Shown one piece after another: positions 25,429 to 33,127 of a stretch of DNA of 33,127 nt (its first letter is position 1; each line of letters starts with the position of its first letter). Both the position numbers and the translations under genes were made by a program. The notes below the pieces were generated by a model, which made no database searches, was not told where the DNA came from, and saw nothing but the letters and a program-made list of their open reading frames with translations. Source of the stretch: Acinetobacter sp. ANC 3781 (GTDB lineage: Bacteria > Pseudomonadota > Gammaproteobacteria > Pseudomonadales > Moraxellaceae); the NCBI RefSeq assembly GCF_004331285.1, contig NZ_SJOH01000027.1, positions 1 through 33,127 on the forward strand, in the 5' to 3' direction.

Positions 25429-25551
25429 ATGTTGGTGTCTATATCTTACAAAGAAATTCAACGTCTTTTAGTCCTGCAAGACCTTCTAGATCATCGTATT
25501 ATTTAGATCCGTGCTGCTGAAATCCTGAATCTTTTAACCCTGCCTTGGTAA
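25429..25551 (+). mobile_element. Transposase N-terminal remnant (IS1202/ISNCY type)
   Basis: The frame reads SYKEIQRLLVLQDLLDHRI, a TAG (25504-25506), IRAAEILNL, then loses similarity. This is the start of ISNCY/IS1202-like transposases, which have a helix-turn-helix here with Gln at the position of the TAG. No rest of the transposase follows and the ends were not found. A scrap of an old insertion. Confidence 0.5.
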
Positions 25552-25888
25552 TTCTAAATGTGAGTATTAGCTTCAGCTTCTAACATTTGCCTAACTCATT
25601 CTGTTTTCCGAACTTCAACAACCAACATTATTGGAATTAGCGAATTAATTGTCCGTTTTCTTGCGGGGGTTAATACAAAACACAACAAAGATTCATTTAG
25701 GCTGAAAGTAATATGAGTTATATTTTTTTAATGGCAGTTTAAGTCTTAAACCTTTTGAGCAAAGATATAAGAAAGATTGAAAGGGAATAGATGTGCACAA
25801 TATGATCTATGCTATTCAGCTAGATAGTAACGACGAGATTATTTCTGGGCACCACAGAGCTATATTAAGAATAACAAAGGAGTTTTTT
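25552..25888. other. Intergenic, between transposase scrap and MFS gene
   Basis: No gene supported. It ends with the ribosome-binding site AAAGGAG before the ATG at 25889. An in-frame ATG at 25793 would add 32 residues that look unlike an MFS N-terminus. Confidence 0.4.
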
Positions 25889-27346
25889 ATGAATTCCACG
25901 ACAAGCAACATAGCATTTAAAGGTAACGATCGCCTGCTGTTTGGCATCATCATGGGGGTCATAGCCTTTTGGCTATTTGCCCAAACGACTCTCAATATCG
26001 CACCCGACATGAGTCGCGACCTTGGTATGACAGCCAATAGTATGAACATCGCAGTGGCAATCACCGCACTGTTTTCCGGCATCTTTATCGTCGTCATGGG
26101 TGGGCTAGCTGACCGAATTGGCCGCATGAAGATCGTACGCATTGGTTTCTATCTCAACATCATTGGCTCTCTGCTGGTTGGCCTGACACCGACAGGTGAG
26201 CTTGCTGTACCGGTCCTGTTAGTCGGACGTGCGCTGCAGGGTCTTTCGGCAGCGTGTATCATGCCAGCCAGTTTGGCAGTTGTGAAAGCCTATTGGGACG
26301 GTGCAGAACGTCAACGCGCCATCAGTATGTGGTCGATTGGGTCATGGGGCGGTTCTGGCTTGTGCGCATTGTTTGGTGGCCTGATGTCGCAAAACTTTGG
26401 CTGGCGTTCAATCTTCTTCGTGTCAATTGCAGTTTGCATATTGGGCCTATGGATGATGCGTGGCACACCGGAGAGCAAGGCTGCAACCAGAGGGGATTAT
26501 AAATTTGATCTACCAGGTGTACTGACCTTCATGGTTGCCATGGTGGCATTGCAGGTCGTCGTCACTCAGGGTAATAATTTTGGCTGGGCCAGTCTATTAT
26601 CACTCGGACTGATCGCTATAACAGTGGTGGTTGGCGCCCTTTTTCTAAAAATTGAATCCAAATCGCCCAATGCTTTCTTCGACTTCAGCCTGTTTAAAAA
26701 CGCCACTTATACTGGTGCAACGATCTCCAACTTCTTACTCAATGCGGTAGCTGGTACGCTGATTGTATCGCTGCAGTTGGTACAGTTTGGCGGAAATATG
26801 ACTGCTCAGGCCGCAGGTATGCTGACCCTAGGGTATGCAATTGCCATCATTGCTTTCATTCGTGTCGGCGAGAAATTATTGAAACTTTATGGTGCGCGTA
26901 AGCCGATGATCTGGGGCTGTCTCATTACCGGCTTGTCGATTGTACTGCTGTCACCGGCTAATCTATTCCTGACAGACTATAAAATCCTCGCCATCATCGG
27001 CTATTCGTTATTTGGTGTAGGTTTGGCTTTCTATGCCACCCCATCTACCGATGCAGCACTGGCCAATTTGCCTGATGCACAGGCTGGTGCGGGTTCAGGC
27101 ATCTACAAAATGGCTTCGTCACTGGGTGCCGCCTTTGGCGTAGCGATCTCAGCCGCAATTTTCACTGCATTTAGTGATAATAATGAAAGCATTATGTGGT
27201 TGGAAGGAGTGATTACATTTTCCGGGCGGCAGGACAACCTGGCCGTGCGTGAGGCTGCAATCATAGCACTAGGATTTAACGTGCTGATGATCGTGATTGC
27301 TATCCTATCGATCATGCTCACGGTTCCGAAAGCTAAGAAAACTTGA
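25889..27346 (+). CDS. MFS transporter, DHA2 type (14 TM) drug exporter
   Basis: 485 residues with about 14 hydrophobic segments. MFS motif A is GGLADRIGRM at 71-80, and the N-terminal transport fold includes a LLVGRALQGLSAACIMP segment (motif-B-like R). The plan matches drug:H+ antiporter family 2 (QacA/LfrA/NorB-like). The substrate cannot be told. The start ATG 25889 has AGGAG 6-7 bp upstream. Codon use is richer in GC than the region to its left, fitting normal host DNA. No regulator gene is adjacent. A terminator follows at 27387. Confidence 0.88.
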   Translation: MNSTTSNIAFKGNDRLLFGIIMGVIAFWLFAQTTLNIAPDMSRDLGMTANSMNIAVAITALFSGIFIVVMGGLADRIGRMKIVRIGFYLNIIGSLLVGLTPTGELAVPVLLVGRALQGLSAACIMPASLAVVKAYWDGAERQRAISMWSIGSWGGSGLCALFGGLMSQNFGWRSIFFVSIAVCILGLWMMRGTPESKAATRGDYKFDLPGVLTFMVAMVALQVVVTQGNNFGWASLLSLGLIAITVVVGALFLKIESKSPNAFFDFSLFKNATYTGATISNFLLNAVAGTLIVSLQLVQFGGNMTAQAAGMLTLGYAIAIIAFIRVGEKLLKLYGARKPMIWGCLITGLSIVLLSPANLFLTDYKILAIIGYSLFGVGLAFYATPSTDAALANLPDAQAGAGSGIYKMASSLGAAFGVAISAAIFTAFSDNNESIMWLEGVITFSGRQDNLAVREAAIIALGFNVLMIVIAILSIMLTVPKAKKT

Positions 27347-27386
27347 AATTTAGATTTTTGGAATGCAGAAGTTTGAGAAGATTGCA

Positions 27387-27415
27387 GGGGGCATATAATC
27401 AAGCTGATTGCCCCC
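27387..27415 (+). terminator. Terminator after the MFS gene
   Basis: GGGGGCA / TGCCCCC with an inner AATCA / TGATT stem, followed by TTTGTTT on the plus strand. It lies between two convergent genes. Confidence 0.75.
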
Positions 27416-27482
27416 TTTGTTTACGAGATTGTAAGTACTATGAGGCATGATTTAATGTCTCCATTTACCTACGAGACCAGGA

Positions 27483-28727
27483 TTATAACCAGGTTAATGC
27501 TGCAGTCAGCATGGCTTCCAAACCTGTTTTCACGGTCGGATCCAGTTCAATTTTAAATAGAGATGAGTGGTTGGCAGGAATTTGTGCCACAGTATTGTTT
27601 TGTACGGCTTGTTCCCATTGGCTGGCCTCGGTGGAACCTACAAACCAGAACACATAAGGAACGCCCCATTTACGGCCAAAGTAACTGAAGTCTTCACTGG
27701 CGGTGACAGGTGTCGTGACATAAGCACGTTCAGCAAAAAAATCGATAAAACTTTGTTCTAGCTTGGTGGTTGCCTGTAGATCATTTTCAGTGACAGGATA
27801 ACTGTTTATAAATTTGATCTCAGGCTCATCATTCGCACCCGAAGCATGACTTTCGCAGCTACAAATGCGTTTGACTGAATTCAGCATCTTATCGCGGACA
27901 GAATCTTTATAACTGCGCATATTCAATTTCATTACAGCAGTATCTGGAATAATATTTTCTTTAGTTCCTGCTTGAATACTGCCAATGGTTAACACGGCAC
28001 TATCTTGGGGGGAGATTTCCCGGGAAACAATTGATTGTAAGCGTACTGCGCTATAGGCGGCCATCATGACAGGATCAATCGAATTTTGCGGCATCGAACC
28101 ATGAGCCCCCCGACCATGAAAGGTAATGTGTAAACTATCACCCGCAGTTAAAATGGCACCTGCCTTATAGCCTACAGTGCCGGCTTTTCCTACCATTACA
28201 TGCTGCCCCAAAATAATATCGGGCTTAGGAAATTTATCTTGCATGTCTTCAATCATGGCTAATGCACCTTGGGCAACTTCTTCACCTGGTTGAAACACCA
28301 GCATCAGTGTTCCACTCCAGGCTTCTTTATGCTGGGATAGGATTTTGGCAACGCCCATGAGCCATGCAACATGTAAATCATGTCCACACATGTGAGAGAT
28401 ATCGGTTCTAACTCCTTCAGCAGTTTCGCCTGTGACTTGACTGGCATAAGGCAGGCCAGTTTTTTCTGGCATCGGCAGTGCATCCATGTCTGCCCGCAGC
28501 ATTACCGTCGAGCCAGCACCATTGGATAGGAGGGCTACAATACCAGTGATGCCAATTTTTTCATGAATTTCATAACCTAAAGGTCGCAAATACTCCGCGA
28601 CTTTTTTAGTAGTTCTGAATTCCTGCATGGAAAGTTCCGGGTTTTGATGGAAATCTTTATAAATGTCAGTGAGTTCTGGAATTAGCTCTATAATTGATTT
28701 TTCCAGTGCTTTCATTCGCTCGTTCAT
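27483..28727 (-). CDS. M20 family amidohydrolase (hippurate hydrolase/aminoacylase type)
   Basis: 414 residues. Motifs of M20D zinc amidohydrolases: FHQNPELSMQEF, RADMDALPM, SHMCGHDLHVAWLMG (metal ligands Cys and His), VFQPGEE (catalytic Glu pair), HGRGAHGSMPQNSIDP (lid domain, dimer His), and ASEDFSYF near the end. Hydrolyses N-acyl or N-aryl amino acids or similar amides; substrate unknown. No signal peptide, so cytosolic. AAGGAT lies 8 bp before the ATG. Convergent with the MFS gene. Confidence 0.92.
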   Translation of the reverse strand: MNERMKALEKSIIELIPELTDIYKDFHQNPELSMQEFRTTKKVAEYLRPLGYEIHEKIGITGIVALLSNGAGSTVMLRADMDALPMPEKTGLPYASQVTGETAEGVRTDISHMCGHDLHVAWLMGVAKILSQHKEAWSGTLMLVFQPGEEVAQGALAMIEDMQDKFPKPDIILGQHVMVGKAGTVGYKAGAILTAGDSLHITFHGRGAHGSMPQNSIDPVMMAAYSAVRLQSIVSREISPQDSAVLTIGSIQAGTKENIIPDTAVMKLNMRSYKDSVRDKMLNSVKRICSCESHASGANDEPEIKFINSYPVTENDLQATTKLEQSFIDFFAERAYVTTPVTASEDFSYFGRKWGVPYVFWFVGSTEASQWEQAVQNNTVAQIPANHSSLFKIELDPTVKTGLEAMLTAALTWL

Positions 28728-29799
28728 CGCAGTATCCTTTTTAAATTGGTTTTATTGGGGACAGAAAAAACGGATTGATCATCATTGCTACTGGTTAAAA
28801 TTTTAAATAACTAAGGTTCGGATCAGCACATTATTTATAGATCATTTTGTGTGATTCTGGTGAATGACTTTAAGCTGTTAATAGGTAATATTTTTCTCAA
28901 AATCCAAAGAACACTCTATTTTGATTTTAAGTCAGAAATATTTTTTATGGTCTAATCGCCTTTAGATTCTTCTATGCATGTTCGTAAGTGAGCTTGCCTA
29001 TGATGTTCTATTTTAAGGTGTTCAGCATTATCCCGCTTACCAAGTTTAACAGCTACTTGTAGCTTATCTTCCAATTCTTTTACTAACTGTAATCTCAACA
29101 CATTTATAACTTATTTTCACTCTATTTAAATTAGAAAGGGCAGGCGTTTCTTGGCTAAACGCAGTTCCCTCCCGCCTGCGTGCTTTCACTAATAGTCACT
29201 ATTTTGATATAGGGCTAAAAATAGCTCAAACCAATGCTATCAAAGACTTTGAGGGGGGTAGTCTGTAGAATTGATACAAAGTGATGCGATATGAAGAACC
29301 GAGTGATAATTAACTATAAGTACTCGATAATCATGCAGGCAGGATTATCGTTGTGTTAAGGGAATTTAGAAAACCTGATCAGTAAATTGAATCATTCTTT
29401 ATTTAAGTGTCTGAAATATATTGTTTATAGATTATTATTTTAAATCTGTGAAAGTGATTTTTGCAAAAAATATTTATGAGCATCAAAGTTCAGTGCATAA
29501 CTTGAGATTCTAGTCAAACTTGTCACTCTGCATTACTCAAGCTTTTAGAAGCTTAAAAATGATCCTGAGAAGGGGGTGCAGGTTATCCAATGCTTCACAT
29601 ATTCATCTTCAACGTAGTGAACGAAATGAGCAAAAGATAGAATTAAGCGATGTAAATTTTATTTTTTAAATCTTGTTCGAACTTTAATTAAATTTCTTAT
29701 CAAATTTATGATTTATAGCAAACAGCAATTGCAAAACTCTACATGATATTTTTTCTAAAAAGCTTACTATAAAAATGATTTTATTGAGTTTCTAATATT
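28728..29799. other. Gene-poor kilobase between amidohydrolase and TelA operon
   Basis: No well-supported gene. Seen: one weak 49-codon frame (28952-29101), an imperfect stem around GCAGGCG / CGCCTGC near 29150-29190, and an 8-bp inverted repeat CGATAATC / GATTATCG (29325-29332 and 29343-29350, 10-nt spacer). The last 100 bp are AT-rich and should hold the TelA operon promoter. The stretch looks like decayed or regulatory DNA. Confidence 0.45.
28952..29101 (-). CDS. Possible 49-residue small protein
   Basis: From a GTG at 29101 to TAG at 28952 the frame reads as a charged helix: LQLVKELEDKLQVAVKLGKR, then AEHLKIEHHRQAHLRTCIEE. The amphipathic pattern and lack of low complexity suggest real or former coding. 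There is no clear Shine-Dalgarno, so it may be the tail of a lost gene. Confidence 0.3.
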   Translation of the reverse strand: MLRLQLVKELEDKLQVAVKLGKRDNAEHLKIEHHRQAHLRTCIEESKGD

Positions 29800-30588
29800 A
29801 TGTCCCAGATAGATGTGCTCGTTCCTTTGGCTGAAATTGAAGTGAATCGGGCTGAACTTCTCTCCATTCAGCGTAATGATTTAGTGCCTTTGCTGAATGA
29901 TCAATATCGTCTGAATCATTATGCTGATCAACTTATTCAAGCACAGTCGGTGTTATTGAATGGTGTCGATCCACATCTCACTCAGCAACTCAGTTCAACT
30001 ATAGAACAGTTGATTCAATCCTTGGCAGATTCAAAAAAATATTTAAAAAAACGTAAGTTTAATGCTTTGCAAAAGTGGCTCGGTATTGACTTGGAATATG
30101 GTTCTGGGCAGGTCGAATATTATAAAAACTTGGATCAATTGCTCAGCCGTGCCAATTATTTAAGTCAAAAATTGCAAATCGAGATTCAAAAGTCGCAAGC
30201 TCGTTTTCAGCAGTTACTCGGGCATCGTGAACAAATGGCAAAATATATTATGGCTGCGCAAGAATTCTTGGTGGAATATCCTAATTTTGTAAAGAATCAG
30301 CATCCGTTAGACAATTTTTCAGAAAGATTATCGAAAAAAATTAATACTCTGCAAACCTTACAAGCCAGTAATGATATTGCAATTACACAAATGCAGTTAT
30401 CTCAACAGCTCTCGTTTACCTTGCTGGATCGTTTTAAAGAGGCGCAGCAAGTCTTGATTCCTGCATGGCAATATCATGTTAAACAAAGCAACCAAAGCAA
30501 TTCGACAATTGAATTGGAAAAGCTGGATAATAGCCGAGAGAATCTGATCCAAACTTTAAGAAAATCCCTTCAGAAACCTACACATTAA
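29800..30588 (+). CDS. Short TelA-related protein
   Basis: 262 residues, helical throughout. Its C-terminal part aligns by eye with the neighbouring TelA protein: both have a helix with LQTLQASN / LQVLQQSA, then QLSFTLLDRFKEA / NLMLVDKFYAI, then LIPAWQYHV / LPAWKNQIS. It therefore appears to be a shortened, divergent paralogue lacking the N-terminal portion and the long C-terminal helix. No membrane segment. It starts the three-gene set; only a distant GAG precedes the ATG. Role in tellurite or envelope stress is a guess. Confidence 0.7.
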   Translation: MSQIDVLVPLAEIEVNRAELLSIQRNDLVPLLNDQYRLNHYADQLIQAQSVLLNGVDPHLTQQLSSTIEQLIQSLADSKKYLKKRKFNALQKWLGIDLEYGSGQVEYYKNLDQLLSRANYLSQKLQIEIQKSQARFQQLLGHREQMAKYIMAAQEFLVEYPNFVKNQHPLDNFSERLSKKINTLQTLQASNDIAITQMQLSQQLSFTLLDRFKEAQQVLIPAWQYHVKQSNQSNSTIELEKLDNSRENLIQTLRKSLQKPTH

Positions 30589-30608
30589 ACAGAATATTCA
30601 GGTGAAGC

Positions 30609-31742
30609 ATGACTGATTTTGAACAGAAAGATCTCCCTGCTGAAGTGAACACTGATATGGTTCAGCAAAAATTTCAGCAATTGAATTTACAAGAAATGGG
30701 TTTGCAGCATTCAGACTTTAATGAAGTGATGAATGCACATAAAGAATTAGCTGCAATGAACCATACCGCAGTGGCGGAATATGGCAAAAATATTGCAACC
30801 AAAACATCAAGCTATACCGATGAACTACTGAATCTGGTGCAGAACAAAGACCTGGACACGACCGGTCAAAAGCTAAACCAGGTAGTACAGGTTGCCCAGC
30901 AGTTAAATACCAGTAGCATTCTCAACAAGAAAAAAAGTTCCGGTTTTTTTGGTGGCTTGATCAGTAAAATGAAAGGAGCCAAGCAAAATTTCGATCAGAA
31001 TTTTAATAGTACCAAAGAGCAAATTGATGTTTTGGTTAAAGAAATTGAAACCTCACAATCGGGGCTTAAAAGTCGTGTTGATACCTTGGATAAGATGTTT
31101 CAGGGTGTGCAAGACGAATATAAACAACTGGGCATTTATATTGCTGCCGGAAAATTGAAAGAACAGGAAATTCAGCAACAAATCGGATCTTTAACCACAC
31201 AACCCCAAGATCAGACCACCGTTCAAAAAGTCTATGACCTGAATCATCTGGCCAATAATCTGGAAAAACGGGTCAGTGATTTACAGGTTTTGCAGCAATC
31301 TGCCATGCAAACCTTGCCGATGATTCGGATTATCCAGTCTAATAACTTGATGCTGGTGGATAAGTTCTATGCCATTAAAAACATCACCTTACCAGCATGG
31401 AAAAACCAGATCAGTTTGGCCATTTCCTTAAATGAGCAGAAAAACAGTGTACAACTGGCCAATAGTATTGATGATGCCACCAATGATTTGTTGCGCCGTA
31501 ATGCGGATTTGTTGCATCAAAACTCGGTAGATACTGCCAAAGCCAATCAGCGTTCAGTAATTGACATCGAAACGCTTGAACATGTGCAAAACACCCTCAT
31601 TAAAACAGTGAATGATGTGATTCAGGTACAGAAAGAAGGTATGCAGAAACGTGCTGAAGCCACGACGCGCTTACGTGCTTTGCAGGAAAATTTGAATCAT
31701 TTGGTTATAGAATCAAGTACCAGTGGAGTGAATAAATCTTAA
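30609..31742 (+). CDS. TelA/toxic anion resistance family protein
   Basis: 377 residues of the TelA family (PF05816). Visible: a KKSSGFFGGLISKMKGAKQN loop after an N-terminal helix set, then GLKSRVDTLDKMFQGVQDEY, ELGIYIAAGKL-like QLGIYIAAGK, and the long C-terminal helices with LPAWKNQISLAI. Cytosolic. Named for tellurite resistance, though in many bacteria the role is unclear or linked to envelope stress. It begins 20 bp after the previous stop with AGGTGAAGC before the ATG. Confidence 0.9.
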   Translation: MTDFEQKDLPAEVNTDMVQQKFQQLNLQEMGLQHSDFNEVMNAHKELAAMNHTAVAEYGKNIATKTSSYTDELLNLVQNKDLDTTGQKLNQVVQVAQQLNTSSILNKKKSSGFFGGLISKMKGAKQNFDQNFNSTKEQIDVLVKEIETSQSGLKSRVDTLDKMFQGVQDEYKQLGIYIAAGKLKEQEIQQQIGSLTTQPQDQTTVQKVYDLNHLANNLEKRVSDLQVLQQSAMQTLPMIRIIQSNNLMLVDKFYAIKNITLPAWKNQISLAISLNEQKNSVQLANSIDDATNDLLRRNADLLHQNSVDTAKANQRSVIDIETLEHVQNTLIKTVNDVIQVQKEGMQKRAEATTRLRALQENLNHLVIESSTSGVNKS

Positions 31743-31784
31743 GAATACCCTTAAGTTCATTGCTCGCACTTTAGGAGAAACCGT

Positions 31785-32705
31785 TTGCCTCCCTTAGATG
31801 AATATGCTGTGAATCCGCAACAGATTGAATCGGGTGTAGTGGCGTTGAAAAAACGTCAACGCAATTTAATGTTGTTAGGTATTACCAGCAGCACTGTTTT
31901 TATTGCTTCAGTGGTAGCTTTATTTCTACAACATGATTTTGTGTATAGCTTTTTTGGAATTAGCACTGAATTAAAGCAATTGCATATGCCCATGAGTGTG
32001 GATGCAAATCTTGCTGAACTTGGGCAGCATACTGATTATTTTACTAATCTGTTGTCATGGTTTGGTTGGCTGATTCTGAAGCTGTTTTTTTCTTTTGTCG
32101 GGGCATTTTTTGTCATTCATTTTTTGAAAAAAATACGTTTCTTTTATACGCGTTTTCAGTCTTTTATTTTGAAATTTGTGGGATGGTTGGTTGCTTTTAT
32201 TGTGTTGTGGTCAGGCTTAACCTTTCTGCAATATGATTTAAATGATGGTTCAAATAATGCTTATAGCGAAGCGATTCAATACGATAAAAATATTCAGCAA
32301 AGCGAATTGACACAATATTTACAGCAGACGAATCTAGATGATCCCGTAAAGGCTTATTTACTTGCACAAGCCGCGTTGTTGCATAAACCTGTTGATAAAG
32401 ATGCTGCCATTCCTCAGGTTCTGGCGTTGGTTAAAGCGGAAAAAACAGATCCCCATTTTATTGAATATGGTTTCAAGCCTGAACAACTCTGGACCATGCA
32501 GCATCAACTTTATGGAAAAACACTCACCCCGATGGCGCAGAGTGTTTCTAAGCAAGTTAGTCAAGCTGAACAAATGAGCGGTCTGGTGAATATCTTTATT
32601 ATTGCAATGCTCATTCTATCTGCAATTGTGAGCTTGATTTTATTTTTCTTATCACAGTCTTTAAAAGGGCGCGTATTAAGAGTTGAACAACGCATTAACC
32701 CTTAA
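31785..32705 (+). CDS. Inner-membrane protein of the TelA operon
   Basis: 306 residues starting at TTG (31785), supported by AGGAG 8 bp upstream; the frame has no better start. TM segments near 28-50, 92-114, 128-149 and 264-288. Between the third and fourth lies an acidic soluble loop of about 115 residues (periplasmic or cytosolic) with SELTQYLQQTNLDDPVKAYL. It sits 42 bp behind telA in the same direction, so it probably anchors or works with the two TelA-like proteins. Family not recognised. Confidence 0.75.
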   Translation: MPPLDEYAVNPQQIESGVVALKKRQRNLMLLGITSSTVFIASVVALFLQHDFVYSFFGISTELKQLHMPMSVDANLAELGQHTDYFTNLLSWFGWLILKLFFSFVGAFFVIHFLKKIRFFYTRFQSFILKFVGWLVAFIVLWSGLTFLQYDLNDGSNNAYSEAIQYDKNIQQSELTQYLQQTNLDDPVKAYLLAQAALLHKPVDKDAAIPQVLALVKAEKTDPHFIEYGFKPEQLWTMQHQLYGKTLTPMAQSVSKQVSQAEQMSGLVNIFIIAMLILSAIVSLILFFLSQSLKGRVLRVEQRINP

Positions 32706-32717
32706 ATCATGTAAGTT

Positions 32718-32739
32718 AAAAGCCCCGAAAGGGGCTTTT
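32718..32739 (+). terminator. Terminator after the TelA operon
   Basis: AAAAGCCCC-GAAA-GGGGCTTTT, 9-bp stem with GAAA tetraloop and T tail, 12 bp after the last stop. Confidence 0.9.
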
Positions 32740-32934
32740 ATTGTTTTTATTGACTGTTATTTCATTGCAGTTTTTTAAGTTTTGAAAAGATGCTGAGTTT
32801 AGTGAAGATACTATAAATGCTATTTGATTTGATAATCCGATCTTAATAATGAAAACAAACTGTTTTACCTATTTCATCATTTGTTTTAGTATAGCCTTAT
32901 TAAATAAACATTTACTCCCTTGGAGACGTTAGCC

Positions 32935-33127
32935 ATGTTAGACCAAAATACTTCAGCTCAGTTAAAAACACTTCTTCAACGTCTGGAAAGCCCGATTGAA
33001 ATTGTGGCTACTTTGAACGGTTCTGACAAGTCAGACAAAATTAAAGAACTGGTCACGGAAGTTGCGGCGCTGTCTGATCAGGTTACCGCCCGTTTTGATG
33101 GTACAAACTCACGTGCACCAAGCTTCG
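32935..33127 (+). CDS. ahpF: AhpF, alkyl hydroperoxide reductase subunit F (5' end)
   Basis: The first 64 residues are visible and the gene runs off the right edge. MLDQNTSAQLKTLLQRLESP, then DKIKELVTEVAALSDQVTAR, matches the start of AhpF, whose N-terminal domain is a thioredoxin-like tandem that passes electrons to AhpC. The flavin and NADH domains lie outside the window. GGAG lies 10 bp before the ATG. No ahpC is upstream, unlike the E. coli ahpCF order. Confidence 0.9.
   Translation, partial: MLDQNTSAQLKTLLQRLESPIEIVATLNGSDKSDKIKELVTEVAALSDQVTARFDGTNSRAPSF

Noticed and set aside
25793..25888. MFS start at 25793
   Set aside because: The extra residues are polar and unlike an MFS N-terminus; AGGAG precedes the ATG at 25889.
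29150..29190. Stem with GCAGGCG / CGCCTGC arms as small RNA or terminator
   Set aside because: No T tract directly after the stem, long loop, no promoter seen; too weak to list as a feature.
1..33127. CRISPR arrays and tRNA genes
   Set aside because: I saw no regularly spaced direct repeats and no cloverleaf-like sequence.

Overview
This window looks like a piece of an Acinetobacter-type gammaproteobacterial chromosome carrying the late half of a P2-like (Peduovirus-type) prophage. The host guess rests on the AT-rich coding style, the TelA-family cluster and the start of ahpF at the right edge. It is inference, because no rRNA or tRNA is present. I found no tRNA and no CRISPR array.

Layout. 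(1) 3-4452, plus strand: an AT-rich accessory block. It holds a membrane protein open at the left edge, then a coupled set of an NdpA/YejK-type nucleoid protein (interrupted by an in-frame TAA) and two multi-pass membrane proteins of unknown function. It meets the phage genes tail to tail with 2 bp between stops. (2) 4455-20871, minus strand: P2-order morphogenesis genes. Read in the transcription direction they are O-N-M-L-X-holin-endolysin-R-S-com-dam, then V-W-J-I-H, then FI-FII-E(E')-T-U-D. (3) 20998-23846, plus strand: terminase P and portal Q, each broken by one in-frame TAA, then a strong terminator. (4) 23916-25888: decayed ground with a small gene carrying three in-frame stops, a second small gene with a slip in an A9 tract, and a transposase scrap. 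(5) 25889-33127: ordinary chromosome, with a 14-TM MFS exporter, an M20 amidohydrolase, a gene-free kilobase, a three-gene TelA operon and the 5' end of ahpF.

How the phage genes fit together. The four transcription units match the P2 late operons (P-Q, O to S, V to H, FI to D). A 27-bp palindrome with AATCCTG/CAGGATT arms occurs three times: just upstream of FI, just upstream of V, and between the divergent O and P. Its distance to the start codons is similar each time, so it is a candidate late-activator site. No ogr, integrase, repressor or replication gene is visible, so the early region is either lost or outside the window. A Mu-like Com zinc finger precedes a Dam-type methylase, with a hairpin around the methylase ribosome-binding site. 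This suggests Com-controlled translation as in Mu com-mom.

Most unusual points: the tail sheath is encoded as two ORFs with an extra domain at the junction; com-dam has a potential translational switch; the late operons share a palindrome; and seven in-frame TAA/TAG codons sit where glutamine is plausible, in five otherwise open frames. The last point suggests recent C-to-T decay, sequencing error or, less likely, stop-codon suppression. The best candidate for an undescribed system is the NdpA plus membrane-protein cassette beside gene D. No function can be assigned to it from sequence alone.
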